Source of the DNA: Planctomycetota bacterium
GTDB lineage: Bacteria; Planctomycetota; Phycisphaerae; Sedimentisphaerales; Anaerobacaceae
Length of the DNA stretch: 60,642 bases
NCBI GenBank assembly: GCA_019456255.1
Contig: VRUG01000008.1
Location: forward strand, 1 to 60,642
Direction: 5' to 3'
Positions within the stretch are counted from its first letter, which is position 1, and the number at the start of each line of letters is the position of its first letter. The notes under the pieces were generated by a model. The model was not told the DNA's origin, did no database searches, and was given only the letters and a program-made list of their open reading frames with translations. Position numbers and translations under genes: made by a program. This document shows positions 25,974 through 35,251 of the stretch, piece after piece.

Positions 25974-27899
25974 ATGAAAATTACAACACTACGTATGACA
26001 GTCATTTTAGGAGTCCTTAGTCTAATGCTCGTAAATTCATGTGTATCACAAAATTCGCAGTTTAACCCAGGAGGTTCAAACTTGCCATTTCTAAGCGCGA
26101 AAGGTACGAAAATTGTAGATGAAGATGGAAAGACTATCATCCTCAAAGGCGCAAACTTCGGTAGCTGGCTAAACAAAGAAATGTGGATGATGGACATAAA
26201 AGACGACAGAATTGAGGACCAGTATTCACTCGAAAAAATATTCGAAGATAGATTCGGCAAGCAGGAACGTGACAACATAACTGAGATCTTCAGAGAAAAC
26301 TGGATTACAGAAAGAGATTTCAGAACCGTAAAATCTTTCGGCTTCAATTGCATACGCGTTCCCTTCCATTACGCACTGCTCGAAGACGACGAAAAACCTA
26401 TGCAGTTAAAACCAAACGCCTTCAAGTGGCTCGACTACGTAGTCAACATGGCAAAAATGCATAACCTATATGTCATTTTCGACCTGCATTGTGCCGCGGG
26501 AAGCCAAAACGAATTTGACCACTCAGGAAGAATTAACTGGAACAAATTCTGGGACGATAAGGCTTACTGGGAAAGAACAAAGTGGCTCTGGAAACAAATC
26601 GCCGACAGATACAAAAACAGCCCAACTGTCGCCGGATATCAGCCTATAAACGAACCCTGGGGCGGTGAACTTGAGGACCAGGCAAAGATCTTTGACGAAC
26701 TATATAAAGCCATTCGCGAAGTTGACAAAAAGCACCTGGTTATTTCATCGGCGCATTTTACAGGATTCGACCACTTCGGCGACCCAAAGGACAACGGTTG
26801 GACAAACGTCTGCTATTCACAGAATTTCTACCCGGGACTTTTCGGTGGAGGCGCATCTAACATAGAAAGTCATCGCGGTTTCTTCATCTGGCTCGATGAT
26901 TTCGTTGTACCGAAACTCGAAAAAATCCAAACTCCTTTCCTCGTCACCGAATTTAATGTAGTTTTCAACAAAGCAGGCAGCGCACAAATGATGAGAAGGC
27001 ACTTCGAAGAATACGCCAGGCACGACTGGGCAGCTACCATGTGGAGCTACAAACTTGTCACAAGCCCAGGCAAAAAAGTCACCGGCGGTTGGTGGCTCAT
27101 AACCAATACCGGAGAGAAAATAACGGGCGGTTGGTGGCTCGTCACTAACAAAGGCAAATTGCCCAAAATCGATTACCTTACAGCTTCGCTCGATGAGATT
27201 AAAGATTATTACCGCTCATTTTCGACCATGGAATATTTAGTACGTGACGATTTGAGACAGGCTCTAAGCTCAACGGAAAAATTACCGCCGCTCGAACCGC
27301 CAGCACCGCTTGAACCAATCAAGGTCGCACCGGCCAACGATGAATTTAAAGGATGGACCATTACTGATATCGCTGGCGCACTAAAGGGCGGACAAAAGGT
27401 ACATTCAGATACCGCAATCGATCTCTATGGCGGAGGTGCCGATGCTTGGGCATACGCCGACCAGCTTAGATACGTCTGGAAAAAAGTAAAAGGTGATTTC
27501 GAACTCTCAGTCACAGTAGACTATTTCACCTTCACAGACATGTACGCAAAAGCTGGCGTAATGGTAAGAGAATCTCTCGACCCAAATTCCGCTATCGCAA
27601 CATCTGATATCCTCCCTGACGGTAATGTCGAAGTACTCATCCGTGCAAAGACTGGCGAGCATATGGCTTCGGCAATGGTAATGGGAACAGAACTTCCAGG
27701 TATTAACTTAAAAATCGTTCGCAAAGGAAAGATTATCGAAAGATATTTTTCTTCCGGTAAGATGGAATGGTCCAAGATAGATCAGGTTGAACTGCCAGAC
27801 TTGCCAGAAGAGGTTTATGCGGGAATCTTCTGCCTAAGCCACGACAACAACCAACTGGCAAAAGCCGTGTTTAGAAATATTAAACTTACAAAAAAATAA
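25974..27899 (+). CDS. GH5-family glycoside hydrolase lipoprotein with C-terminal DUF1349-like domain
   Basis: 641 residues. A lipoprotein-type signal ends in VNSC (Cys ~23). The GH5 barrel spans ~40-430: acid/base Glu227 in GYQPINEPWGG, nucleophile Glu326 in FLVTEFNVV. A duplicated 14-residue piece (TGGWWLITNTG / TGGWWLVTNKG, ~367-394) lies at the end of the barrel. The C-terminal ~180 residues (WTITDIAGALKGGQ...) resemble DUF1349/concanavalin-like sugar-binding modules. A surface endo-glucanase or mannanase-like role is inferred. A sulfatase maturase follows 40 nt downstream. Confidence 0.88.
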   Translation: MKITTLRMTVILGVLSLMLVNSCVSQNSQFNPGGSNLPFLSAKGTKIVDEDGKTIILKGANFGSWLNKEMWMMDIKDDRIEDQYSLEKIFEDRFGKQERDNITEIFRENWITERDFRTVKSFGFNCIRVPFHYALLEDDEKPMQLKPNAFKWLDYVVNMAKMHNLYVIFDLHCAAGSQNEFDHSGRINWNKFWDDKAYWERTKWLWKQIADRYKNSPTVAGYQPINEPWGGELEDQAKIFDELYKAIREVDKKHLVISSAHFTGFDHFGDPKDNGWTNVCYSQNFYPGLFGGGASNIESHRGFFIWLDDFVVPKLEKIQTPFLVTEFNVVFNKAGSAQMMRRHFEEYARHDWAATMWSYKLVTSPGKKVTGGWWLITNTGEKITGGWWLVTNKGKLPKIDYLTASLDEIKDYYRSFSTMEYLVRDDLRQALSSTEKLPPLEPPAPLEPIKVAPANDEFKGWTITDIAGALKGGQKVHSDTAIDLYGGGADAWAYADQLRYVWKKVKGDFELSVTVDYFTFTDMYAKAGVMVRESLDPNSAIATSDILPDGNVEVLIRAKTGEHMASAMVMGTELPGINLKIVRKGKIIERYFSSGKMEWSKIDQVELPDLPEEVYAGIFCLSHDNNQLAKAVFRNIKLTKK

Positions 27900-27938
27900 G
27901 GCTGACCATCTTCTAAATTAGCCTTGATTTTTTAAAAA

Positions 27939-29108
27939 ATGAAACCGTTTTCGTTATTGATAAAACCCGCAGGGCCCGACTGCAATCTCGATTGCAGATA
28001 CTGCTTCTACACCCCTAAATCATGCCTTTTCACAAAAGGCAAACACCGAATGTCACCCGAACTCCTCGAAAAAATCATAGCTGACATCATGAAGCTGAAC
28101 TTCCCGGTAACTAATTTCGCGTGGCAGGGCGGCGAACCAACTTTAATGGGACTCGACTTCTATGAAAAAGTTATAAAACTTCAGCAGCAATTCGGCCAAT
28201 CAGGGCAAAGCGTAAGTAATTCACTCCAAACCAATGCCATTTTGCTTGACGATAACTGGTGCAAATTCCTCCAAAAGTATAAATGGCTTGTAGGTATAAG
28301 CCTCGACGGACCAAAACATCTCCACGACCATTACAGAAAAGATAAAGCCGGAAAACCAACTTTCGATAAAGTCATAACCGCTATTAAAACGGCCCGAAAA
28401 TACAACACGCAGTTTAACGTGCTTGTATTGCTAAATGACCAAAATGTCACTAAACCCGATGAACTGTTCGACTTTTTCACAGAATTAAAAATAAAATACC
28501 TGCAATTCGTACCATGCATCGAAAAGAACCCCGCCACCGGACGGATAACAGATTTCTCGGTAACACCAAAACAATTCGCAGACTTTCTTTGCACGACTTT
28601 CGATAGATGGATCGACTTCGGACCCGAAAATCTTTCCATCAGAATACTTGACTCTATTATGAGTTTCTATCTAAACCAAAGACATACAAACTGTTCATTC
28701 GCTAACAAATGCGATGACTATATCGTTATCGAACATAACGGCGACGCCTTTTGCTGCGACTTTTTCGTCGAACAACAATATAAAATCGGAAACGTGCTTG
28801 AAACTAATATCGAAAAACTTATTCAAAGTGACATCAAACGAAATTTCGCAAAAGCTAAAAGCAAAATTCACAACAATTGCCTCATTTGCACTCATAGCCA
28901 GATCTGCCGAGGCGGATGCCTGAAAGACCGACTTGTCCTGAATAATAACTTATCGGATACAAGCTATTTCTGTCAAAGCTACAAACAGTTTTTCGATTAC
29001 GCCCTCCCAAAGCTACCGCAAATCGCCGCAAAATTCGCAAACAGAGACATCCCAACCAACCTTTACGACAACAATCAGCAAATCCTGAATATCAAAGCTA
29101 AAAAGTAA
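27939..29108 (+). CDS. Anaerobic sulfatase-maturating radical SAM enzyme
   Basis: 389 residues. The radical-SAM CxxxCxxC is Cys15/Cys19/Cys22 in PDCNLDCRYCFY, and a C-terminal SPASM region carries multiple cysteines (CCDFF, CLICTHSQICRGGC). Such enzymes oxidise a Cys or Ser of a sulfatase to formylglycine without oxygen. No sulfatase gene is in the window, so its substrates must be elsewhere. It is placed downstream of a GH5 gene, which suits sulfated-polysaccharide use. A hairpin terminator follows. Confidence 0.92.
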   Translation: MKPFSLLIKPAGPDCNLDCRYCFYTPKSCLFTKGKHRMSPELLEKIIADIMKLNFPVTNFAWQGGEPTLMGLDFYEKVIKLQQQFGQSGQSVSNSLQTNAILLDDNWCKFLQKYKWLVGISLDGPKHLHDHYRKDKAGKPTFDKVITAIKTARKYNTQFNVLVLLNDQNVTKPDELFDFFTELKIKYLQFVPCIEKNPATGRITDFSVTPKQFADFLCTTFDRWIDFGPENLSIRILDSIMSFYLNQRHTNCSFANKCDDYIVIEHNGDAFCCDFFVEQQYKIGNVLETNIEKLIQSDIKRNFAKAKSKIHNNCLICTHSQICRGGCLKDRLVLNNNLSDTSYFCQSYKQFFDYALPKLPQIAAKFANRDIPTNLYDNNQQILNIKAKK

Positions 29109-29127
29109 AATTCATTTATAAAAAATC

Positions 29128-29162
29128 AAAGGACTGTGAGTTTTAGTTCACAGCCCTTTTTA
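29128..29162 (+). terminator. Rho-independent terminator
   Basis: GGACTGTGA (29131-29139) pairs with TCACAGCCC (29148-29156) with one mismatch, an 8-base loop and a following T-run. It ends the GH5/maturase unit. Confidence 0.8.
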
Positions 29163-29192
29163 TTGGATTAAATCTATGTAACTGACCCGCGA

Positions 29193-30896
29193 TTAGAAAG
29201 CTTCGAATGGACCGGTTACCACAATTCGCACAGGGACATTATTAAGTGCTGCCGGAATTCGCGCACGCCCCGCGGAGTTTTCATGCCTCATGTAAACCTC
29301 AATAACAGGCTTACCGTTTGCCGAAAGACCTACACCGTGACCAACCACGCCGGAAATTGCAAAGAGAGCCTTCGAATGTCGCGCCTTGGCATCTTTGGCT
29401 CGGCCAAGAGATGTTATCAATACCGCCGATGCGGTACTTGTCACTGATGACTCCGAGCCGCTAAGACAAAAAGCAGCCGGCACAGCATTGGTCCCTTTGA
29501 CGAAAGAATTTGCCGGTGTGGAACCATCAAACACAAGCCCGCCTTTAACCACATCAGTAACCGTAGTTACGTATTCACCGTTGCGTCCATTTTTGGCCGT
29601 GAATGTTAAATCGCCGTCGCCATTAGTTAAACCGCTACCGACACCAAAAGCACTGCCATTCAAACTGACAGCAATATTGACCTGAGCATTGGCCACGGGA
29701 TTACCAATATCATCTCCGATACGGATAGTAATAAGAAGATGCTTATCACCATTTTTACCGCCGTTGGTGTTATAGATTACGCATTCGACAACCGACTGAC
29801 TCGGCAGGCTCACCGGTGACAACGCAAAATTGACGTCACTGTCGAGACCCTCACTCACACTAACCGCCTGTCCCTGCGACGCAAAACCAATCGCCGAAGC
29901 TGTTACGCTCCGCTCGCCTACCGGCACATCTGCGATGTTGTAACTGCCGTTAGCGTCTGTTATACCCGACTGCCCCGTATCAACTGTAACCGATGCTCCT
30001 GCAATCGCACTGCCATCATCAGCGTTGGCAACCAAACCTGATACAGAACCCGTTGGCCCCGGCGGAACAACCACCCCGCCCACCATGGTCACATCAAGTA
30101 AACTTAGTATAGGCTCTATAGGATTGGCAAGCGTAGAACTGGAACTTCCCGCAAACAGCAAACCCACCGCCCGCGGCAACCCGTCAACAGGGTCGACATT
30201 ACCAGATTCCACTATAAGAGAACCAGAGTCACCGCCGTCGCTAAAATCACTTCCCCCAATCCGGATTTGGTTGACAAAACGTGCGACCTGGTTAAAGGCA
30301 CCTCCGCATTCCCTGGAATACCCGATATCAACAGTCACATCGACAGCCAAAACACTGCCGAAAGTATGTCCCGTCGTCCGCCCGCTTTTTTGGACAGATT
30401 GACCGATAAACGCTGCAACAGTGTTGTTGCTTAGTGTACCAATATCGAGAACCGAACCGTCAGTTCGTACCTCTCCGCCAATTACCGCAGCGATAGCTGC
30501 ATCGACCTTGTTGGGCGGCGCTGAACCGCGCTTCTTAAATTTGATAGGCACATAATCACTCAAGTTGGCAACTACAAAATTTTGGCCGCAACTCTGGTCA
30601 ATTTGTCCAGGCTGACTAATCTCATCGCCCGTCGAGGCCTGATTACTACGCGCCAAAACATGGTTGTTGCTCAAAACATACTGTATACCGGCAGAATCCT
30701 TAACCAGTGAACCAAGGGTCCCGCTGCAGCAGTATCTTAGACTCCGGTCATTAATGTTTCCACCGCTTACCCCAAGTTCGACCGGACGAGCTCGGTGGAT
30801 CTGGTGGTCCGGGCCGTCATCTCCCAGGACTGTATTTTGTGATAGCATTACCACCAAAAACGATATTGATGCAAGATATAATAATTTCTTAACCAT
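29193..30896 (-). CDS. Secreted trypsin-like serine protease with Ig-like C-terminal domains
   Basis: 567 residues. A signal peptide (~1-25) precedes a chymotrypsin-fold domain with His79 (LSNNHVLA), Asp132 (NKVDAAIAAV) and Ser224 (SDGGDSGSLIV). A carboxypeptidase-regulatory-like domain (GSVSGLVANADDGSAIAGAS) follows at about 287-358, then a Big/Ig-like domain (~365-470) and a short C-terminal part. Ribosome site AAGGAG. Likely exported. Downstream of it on the opposite strand is the fibre-like locus; a processing role there is only a guess. Confidence 0.82.
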   Translation of the reverse strand: MVKKLLYLASISFLVVMLSQNTVLGDDGPDHQIHRARPVELGVSGGNINDRSLRYCCSGTLGSLVKDSAGIQYVLSNNHVLARSNQASTGDEISQPGQIDQSCGQNFVVANLSDYVPIKFKKRGSAPPNKVDAAIAAVIGGEVRTDGSVLDIGTLSNNTVAAFIGQSVQKSGRTTGHTFGSVLAVDVTVDIGYSRECGGAFNQVARFVNQIRIGGSDFSDGGDSGSLIVESGNVDPVDGLPRAVGLLFAGSSSSTLANPIEPILSLLDVTMVGGVVVPPGPTGSVSGLVANADDGSAIAGASVTVDTGQSGITDANGSYNIADVPVGERSVTASAIGFASQGQAVSVSEGLDSDVNFALSPVSLPSQSVVECVIYNTNGGKNGDKHLLITIRIGDDIGNPVANAQVNIAVSLNGSAFGVGSGLTNGDGDLTFTAKNGRNGEYVTTVTDVVKGGLVFDGSTPANSFVKGTNAVPAAFCLSGSESSVTSTASAVLITSLGRAKDAKARHSKALFAISGVVGHGVGLSANGKPVIEVYMRHENSAGRARIPAALNNVPVRIVVTGPFEAF

Positions 30897-31039
30897 TTTC
30901 TGTCTCCTTGCTCTCCCTTCTATGTGAATTCAAAAGCTCTTTCTAAAAGACATCTCTTTCAAAAGTCCATTAGATATCCAAACCCTGATTTTTGTCACTA
31001 TCAACAGCCGGGTGTTATCGTTTAAATCTCTTAACTAAT

Positions 31040-31249
31040 CTATTTTGGCCCTTGACGATTACCGGCAACCTGGTCCATTTTCAACTGGAGAAAATTGCTG
31101 AATGGATCTGATGGCTCTGTATCAATAACAATATTTCCAAAAGACTCGTCAAATTTGTTCCCTTTGCCGGGATTTCCAGCGATTGCTTCACTGGCTTTTC
31201 CAATACCTGCTAATCCTGCGTCTCCAATGCCTGCTACTCCTGCGCTCAT
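31040..31249 (-). CDS. Possible small glycine-rich protein
   Basis: 69 residues with a Gly/Ala-rich N-terminus (SAGVAGIGDAGLAGIGKASE) and a polar C-terminus. GAAAGGG lies eight bases before the ATG, which supports translation. No family recognised; could be spurious. Confidence 0.4.
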   Translation of the reverse strand: MSAGVAGIGDAGLAGIGKASEAIAGNPGKGNKFDESFGNIVIDTEPSDPFSNFLQLKMDQVAGNRQGPK

Positions 31250-31626
31250 AATTATACCCTTTCATTTAAAATTTTTCAAGACATATATTTACAATGCCAT
31301 TTAATTAGCAATTCCTGTGCCATTGTTTTGCCCAGAACCCTACTATTGAGAGTTAACTCCTTGCCCGAACAAAACTTATGTAGATAACACCGAGGTGACA
31401 TATTGGGCTGGTGTTGCGAAATAGCCCTTAAAAGCGGAAAAGTTTTCTATCGCAAAGGGAAATTCTTGCCTACCATAAACAAAGACAGCATTGCCAAAAT
31501 ACCTGTTCCCGCAGTGGTTTTGGCGTTTTCCCACCCTTGTAACCCAATTTTTCCTTGATTTAAAACCCCAAAAAAGTTACAATTGCACCTGAATAAAGTT
31601 CTATAAATACAGGAGTGGTGATTAAA
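31250..31626. other. Gene-free stretch ahead of fibre-like locus
   Basis: No gene is supported. I could not find a convincing copy of the 127-nt upstream element that precedes three later genes of the locus. Confidence 0.5.
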
Positions 31627-32112
31627 ATGGCGGGGCGGTTAACAAAATTCTCTTTAGTTATCTTTCTCATTGGGTTCTCCCTGATGACCCATGGCCAGGC
31701 AGTTGGCAACACCGATACGCACCTCGTTAAAATAAACGTCCAACCTATCACACTTCTTGCCGTCGCAGGTGCTTCAAAGCTAAACGAAACACACCTAACA
31801 GTTAACACCGCGGGCATAATTACAAAAGCAAAACAACTAAAATGGACCACAAACCAGACAGGTTTAAAGATAACGGTCCAATCCGACCTGCCCACCGAAA
31901 ATCAAAATTATCGCCTCCAGATAAAAGCCGCCAAACTCGACAGTAATGCTGAATCAAATGGATGGGTCACCGTTACAGACAAACCCGCATCTATCATAAA
32001 CGACATCTCAACCGAAATCGGAAACTGTGCAATAAGTTACAAAGCAGAAAAAAAGACCGATAAACCACAACACCCCGACAACCACACCATCCTTTACACC
32101 TTAACAGAATAA
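31627..32112 (+). CDS. Small secreted beta-rich protein, pilin-subunit-like (paralogue 1)
   Basis: 161 residues from the ATG at 31627 (AGGAG upstream; a GTG start at 31618 is also possible). A signal peptide is followed by a ~135-residue mature domain with alternating hydrophobic residues and a Trp-Thr-Thr-Asn motif (KWTTNQTGLKI) and the C-terminal strand HTILYTLT. It shares these landmarks with the next two genes but is the most diverged. Structural-subunit role is inferred from repetition, size and context. Confidence 0.65.
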   Translation: MAGRLTKFSLVIFLIGFSLMTHGQAVGNTDTHLVKINVQPITLLAVAGASKLNETHLTVNTAGIITKAKQLKWTTNQTGLKITVQSDLPTENQNYRLQIKAAKLDSNAESNGWVTVTDKPASIINDISTEIGNCAISYKAEKKTDKPQHPDNHTILYTLTE

Positions 32113-32132
32113 AATCCTGAAAATACGATGCA

Positions 32133-32257
32133 ATATATTAGGACTACAAAAAATCACCGTCTCATAAAAATCACATTATCTTATTCTTAATTCACTAATG
32201 ATAATTTTTTATTTTTTACCTTGTTGTAGAGAAAGTAGCCTTTCAATGTGTCCGATT
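32133..32257 (+). promoter_or_regulatory. Conserved upstream element, copy A
   Basis: Shares ATATATTAGGAC, CGTCTCATAAAA, TTGTAG-G-AAGTAGCC and TG(C/T)CCGATT blocks, in order and near-equal spacing, with copies at 32897 and 34183. It ends 64 nt before its gene. Confidence 0.7.
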
Positions 32258-32321
32258 AACCTAACAGACTTTATTGTAGATGTTGTTCTGTTGAAGGGTG
32301 AATCTTAGGAGGTTTGAAAAA

Positions 32322-32816
32322 ATGAAGGTTTTAAAAACAAGCTTTTGCGTAATAGTCTTATTATTTCTATTCGTTTCAGCCGGCATCATTTTGGCATCGA
32401 ATACTGATAACCATACCGTTACGGTTACGGTAACTGCCATTAACGAGCTGGAAATTATCGGCGGAAATATCACTTTGACAATAAACACCGCTACTGCCGG
32501 TAGCAACCCCGACGATCAAACCGACTCTACTACCGCCGATTTGAACTGGACTACAAACGAAGCCAGTAAAAAGATTACCATACTTTCAAATATCCTCGCA
32601 GCCTCGGCGAACTTTACTCTAACAGCAGAGGCGACAAGTATTTCAGGAGGTACCGCTACTGCTCCCCAGACACCTACTACCACTGCTGCCGATTTCATAA
32701 CCGGTGTCGCTACCACCATCGGCACCTGTGACTTGACTTACGTAGGCTCAGCTACCGCCGCAGAAGGTACAGGCAGTGACGCACACACCATAACTTATAC
32801 TCTTACCGCTGTCTAA
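32322..32816 (+). CDS. Small secreted beta-rich protein (paralogue 2)
   Basis: 164 residues. Start at 32322 with AGGAGG nine bases upstream. Signal peptide to about residue 25, then the mature domain TVTVTAINELEIIGGNITLT, LNWTTNEASKKITIL and the C-terminal IGTCDLTYVGSATAAEGTG followed by DAHTITYTLTAV. It is clearly homologous to the next gene (same blocks, about half identical by eye). A single Cys in the mature part. Proposed surface-fibre or coat subunit. Confidence 0.72.
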   Translation: MKVLKTSFCVIVLLFLFVSAGIILASNTDNHTVTVTVTAINELEIIGGNITLTINTATAGSNPDDQTDSTTADLNWTTNEASKKITILSNILAASANFTLTAEATSISGGTATAPQTPTTTAADFITGVATTIGTCDLTYVGSATAAEGTGSDAHTITYTLTAV

Positions 32817-32896
32817 GTCGAACGGACAGAGAATAAATTTAGGCAATTACAGGCTTCACGGGCGATAAAGGAAAAACCAGCATACCACTGACCAAA

Positions 32897-33024
32897 ATAT
32901 ATTAGGACCAACAAAATACTGCGTCTCATAAAAACCCCGTTAGCGTATTCTTAATTTAATCAATATTAATTTCTCACCTCTTAAATCCATATGTAGCGCA
33001 AGTACCACTCTTATATGCCCGATT
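32897..33024 (+). promoter_or_regulatory. Conserved upstream element, copy B
   Basis: Second copy of the element, 73 nt before the start of paralogue 3. It contains ATGTAG and TATATG spaced like -35/-10 boxes at its 3' end. Confidence 0.7.
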
Positions 33025-33096
33025 AATATACTAAAGCTCTACGCAGCTATCGTTCTGCGTAAATCAGTGTGCGTGTCAATATTAGAGGCTTGGAAA

Positions 33097-33585
33097 ATGG
33101 AAGTTTCAAAAGCGAGTTTTTGCGTAACTATCTTGCTGTTTCTGTTTATTAAAACGGGAATTGTTGCCGCTGATATAAGCGGAACCGCTGCCATTAATGT
33201 CACGATAAGTGCCATTAACGAGATTGCTCTTACAGGAGGTAGTGTCAGCTTGACTGTAAACTCCGCTACCGCCGGTAGCCAACCAACCGACGCCACAGAC
33301 TCCGCAACAGCCGATTTGAGTTGGACAACAAACCAGGCAGGTAGAAAAATTACCGTAATTACAAACCAGGCGTCACCAACATTCACCCTGACTACAGAAG
33401 CGACAACTATTTCTGGCGGAATCTCTGCCGGGGCAATTACACCGACTATCAGTGCTGCCGATTTCATAACCGCTATCGCAAATACAGTCGGAACATGTGA
33501 CCTGACTTACGTAGGCTCTGCCACCACAGCTCAAGGTACAGGCAGCGACGCCCACACCATAACTTATACCCTTACGGCTTCATAA
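33097..33585 (+). CDS. Small secreted beta-rich protein (paralogue 3)
   Basis: 162 residues from the ATG at 33097 (GAGG eight bases upstream). Signal peptide, then ISAINEIALTGGSVSLTVNS, LSWTTNQAGRKITVI and the C-terminal CDLTYVGSATTAQGTG/HTITYTLTAS, nearly the same endings as paralogue 2. The invariant terminal strand would suit donor-strand-type assembly, which is inference. A different secreted protein gene follows 38 nt downstream. Confidence 0.72.
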   Translation: MEVSKASFCVTILLFLFIKTGIVAADISGTAAINVTISAINEIALTGGSVSLTVNSATAGSQPTDATDSATADLSWTTNQAGRKITVITNQASPTFTLTTEATTISGGISAGAITPTISAADFITAIANTVGTCDLTYVGSATTAQGTGSDAHTITYTLTAS

Positions 33586-33623
33586 AACGAACTGATACCG
33601 AATTAATTTAAGTGATTGTAAGA

Positions 33624-34136
33624 ATGAAAAAGAATATGAAAACAATGCTTCGATGCTCAGCTTTAATAGCCGTCTGCCTCGCAGCCCTTTCTCAAAACGC
33701 CTGCGCTGTACCGACTATAACAATGTCCGGTGGAGACTGGACAATCCCGACGATTGACTCTACCGACCTCCAAGCTGGCGCAGGAAGCGACCTCGTAGCA
33801 ACATACGAAAATACTGCCGGCGCTATACTGATAAATAGTGCCTCACCAAGTGGTGGTACGCCGCCTAACACTTATAGAATTGACGTCAAAAAAGTTGATA
33901 CAACATGGGATGCAACCTTCGAGCTCTCTGTAAAGAGAACCGGAGATGGTTCCGGCGCCGGTTCTGTGTCTGGCGGAACAACATATCAGCAAATAACTGA
34001 TACCGATGCACAGTTTTTTACCGGCGACCTCGATAGAATTATAATACCACTCCAGTTCCAGCTCGCAGCCGTCTCAGTTAGCATATCACCAGACAGCTAC
34101 TCAACGACTGTCACTTTCACCATCATTGACATATAA
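33624..34136 (+). CDS. Small secreted beta-rich protein, distinct type
   Basis: 170 residues with a signal peptide ending near NACAVP. The mature part is Gly/Ser/Thr-rich and beta-like (TMSGGDWTIPTIDSTDL, ending VSISPDSYSTTVTFTIIDI). It lacks the WTTN and CDLTYVGS blocks of its neighbours, so it may be a minor or tip subunit. Probably co-transcribed with paralogue 3. Confidence 0.68.
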   Translation: MKKNMKTMLRCSALIAVCLAALSQNACAVPTITMSGGDWTIPTIDSTDLQAGAGSDLVATYENTAGAILINSASPSGGTPPNTYRIDVKKVDTTWDATFELSVKRTGDGSGAGSVSGGTTYQQITDTDAQFFTGDLDRIIIPLQFQLAAVSVSISPDSYSTTVTFTIIDI

Positions 34137-34182
34137 GCAACCAACACTTACTTTTTATCCATTAAAAGGTAAATAAACTAAA

Positions 34183-34309
34183 ATATATTAGGACTATACA
34201 AATATAGCGTCCCATAAAAACACACCAGGAAACATGCAACCCAACCAATATTAATTTTTCACCCCCCTAAGCCCATTGTAGCGTAAGTAGCCCTCTTATA
34301 TGCCCGATT
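34183..34309 (+). promoter_or_regulatory. Conserved upstream element, copy C
   Basis: Third copy, 123 nt before the chaperone-like gene. It carries TTGTAG-N15-TATATG resembling a promoter, plus the shared ATATATTAGGAC start. Confidence 0.7.
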
Positions 34310-34432
34310 TACATAAATATAGCAGATGTTCTATGTGTATCGATTATGACTAAAAGCATAAAATCGCAAAGCAAAATAGGGCATTTTAAAAACAATAAAT
34401 ACCGAATCGAAAACTTATTAAGGAAGATAAAA

Positions 34433-35251
34433 ATGAAATCGAAGAAAAATATCATAATCGCAGCTTTAGTAATAATCTACATCTTTGCAGGACCTTGCTT
34501 GGCGGGAATTTCTGTCATCGGCTCGCTGGTACACAGAAAAGATGTCACGCCAGGAGAAAACCATAAAGGAACCGTCACACTCTTTAACAAAGACGATGTG
34601 CCGCAGGAAGTGAGAATTTACCAGACAGACTATCTGTGCTTCGCTGACGGAAGTAACCTTTACGGCGAACCCGGAAAACTAAAACGCTCAAACGCCAACT
34701 GGATAACTTTTAGCCCAAGACAAATTATCATTCCCGCGCAGGCTACCATCACCGTTAACTACACAATCAAAGTGCCAAACGGAGATGACCTCATCGGGAC
34801 ATACTGGAGCATGCTCATGGTTGAGCAGGTACCGGATGATTCACCTCTTAGCAGCAAGGGAGAAAATGCGAGAATCGATGTAGGTATCAGACAAATCGTG
34901 CGATATGGAATACAGATTACAACTGACATTTCTGACACAGGCGAAAGAAAACTCAATTTCACGAACACAAAACTCATAAACGACAAACAGAAAAGAACAC
35001 TTCAGTTAGACATCGAAAATGTAGGACAACGCCTACTTAGACCTTTCGTCTGGGTCGAGGTCTATAACTCAAAAGGTGAATATGTCGGAAAGTTTGAAGC
35101 AGAAAGAAAAAGAATTTATCCAGGCTCCTCCGTTAGATATTACAGCATGGACCTAACCATACTTGAAAAAGGACAGTATCAGGCACTCGTCGTAGCGGAC
35201 TGTAGCGATGACTTTATTTTTGGAACTAATCACATACTAAACATTCTATAA
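34433..35251 (+). CDS. Periplasmic Ig-fold protein, fimbrial-chaperone-like
   Basis: 272 residues from the ATG at 34433 (AAGGA eight bases upstream). After a signal peptide there are two beta-sandwich-like domains. The first runs VIGSLVHRKDVTPGENHKG, then NWITFSPRQIIIPAQATITV and LIGTYWSMLMVEQ, the classic order N-strand, 'W...P' region and edge strand seen in PapD-like chaperones and in DUF916-like proteins. The second (~150-272) covers LNFTNTKLIND to the C-terminus. Its stop overlaps the start of the barrel gene (TAATG), so both are translated as a pair. Chaperone function is inferred. Confidence 0.68.
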   Translation: MKSKKNIIIAALVIIYIFAGPCLAGISVIGSLVHRKDVTPGENHKGTVTLFNKDDVPQEVRIYQTDYLCFADGSNLYGEPGKLKRSNANWITFSPRQIIIPAQATITVNYTIKVPNGDDLIGTYWSMLMVEQVPDDSPLSSKGENARIDVGIRQIVRYGIQITTDISDTGERKLNFTNTKLINDKQKRTLQLDIENVGQRLLRPFVWVEVYNSKGEYVGKFEAERKRIYPGSSVRYYSMDLTILEKGQYQALVVADCSDDFIFGTNHILNIL

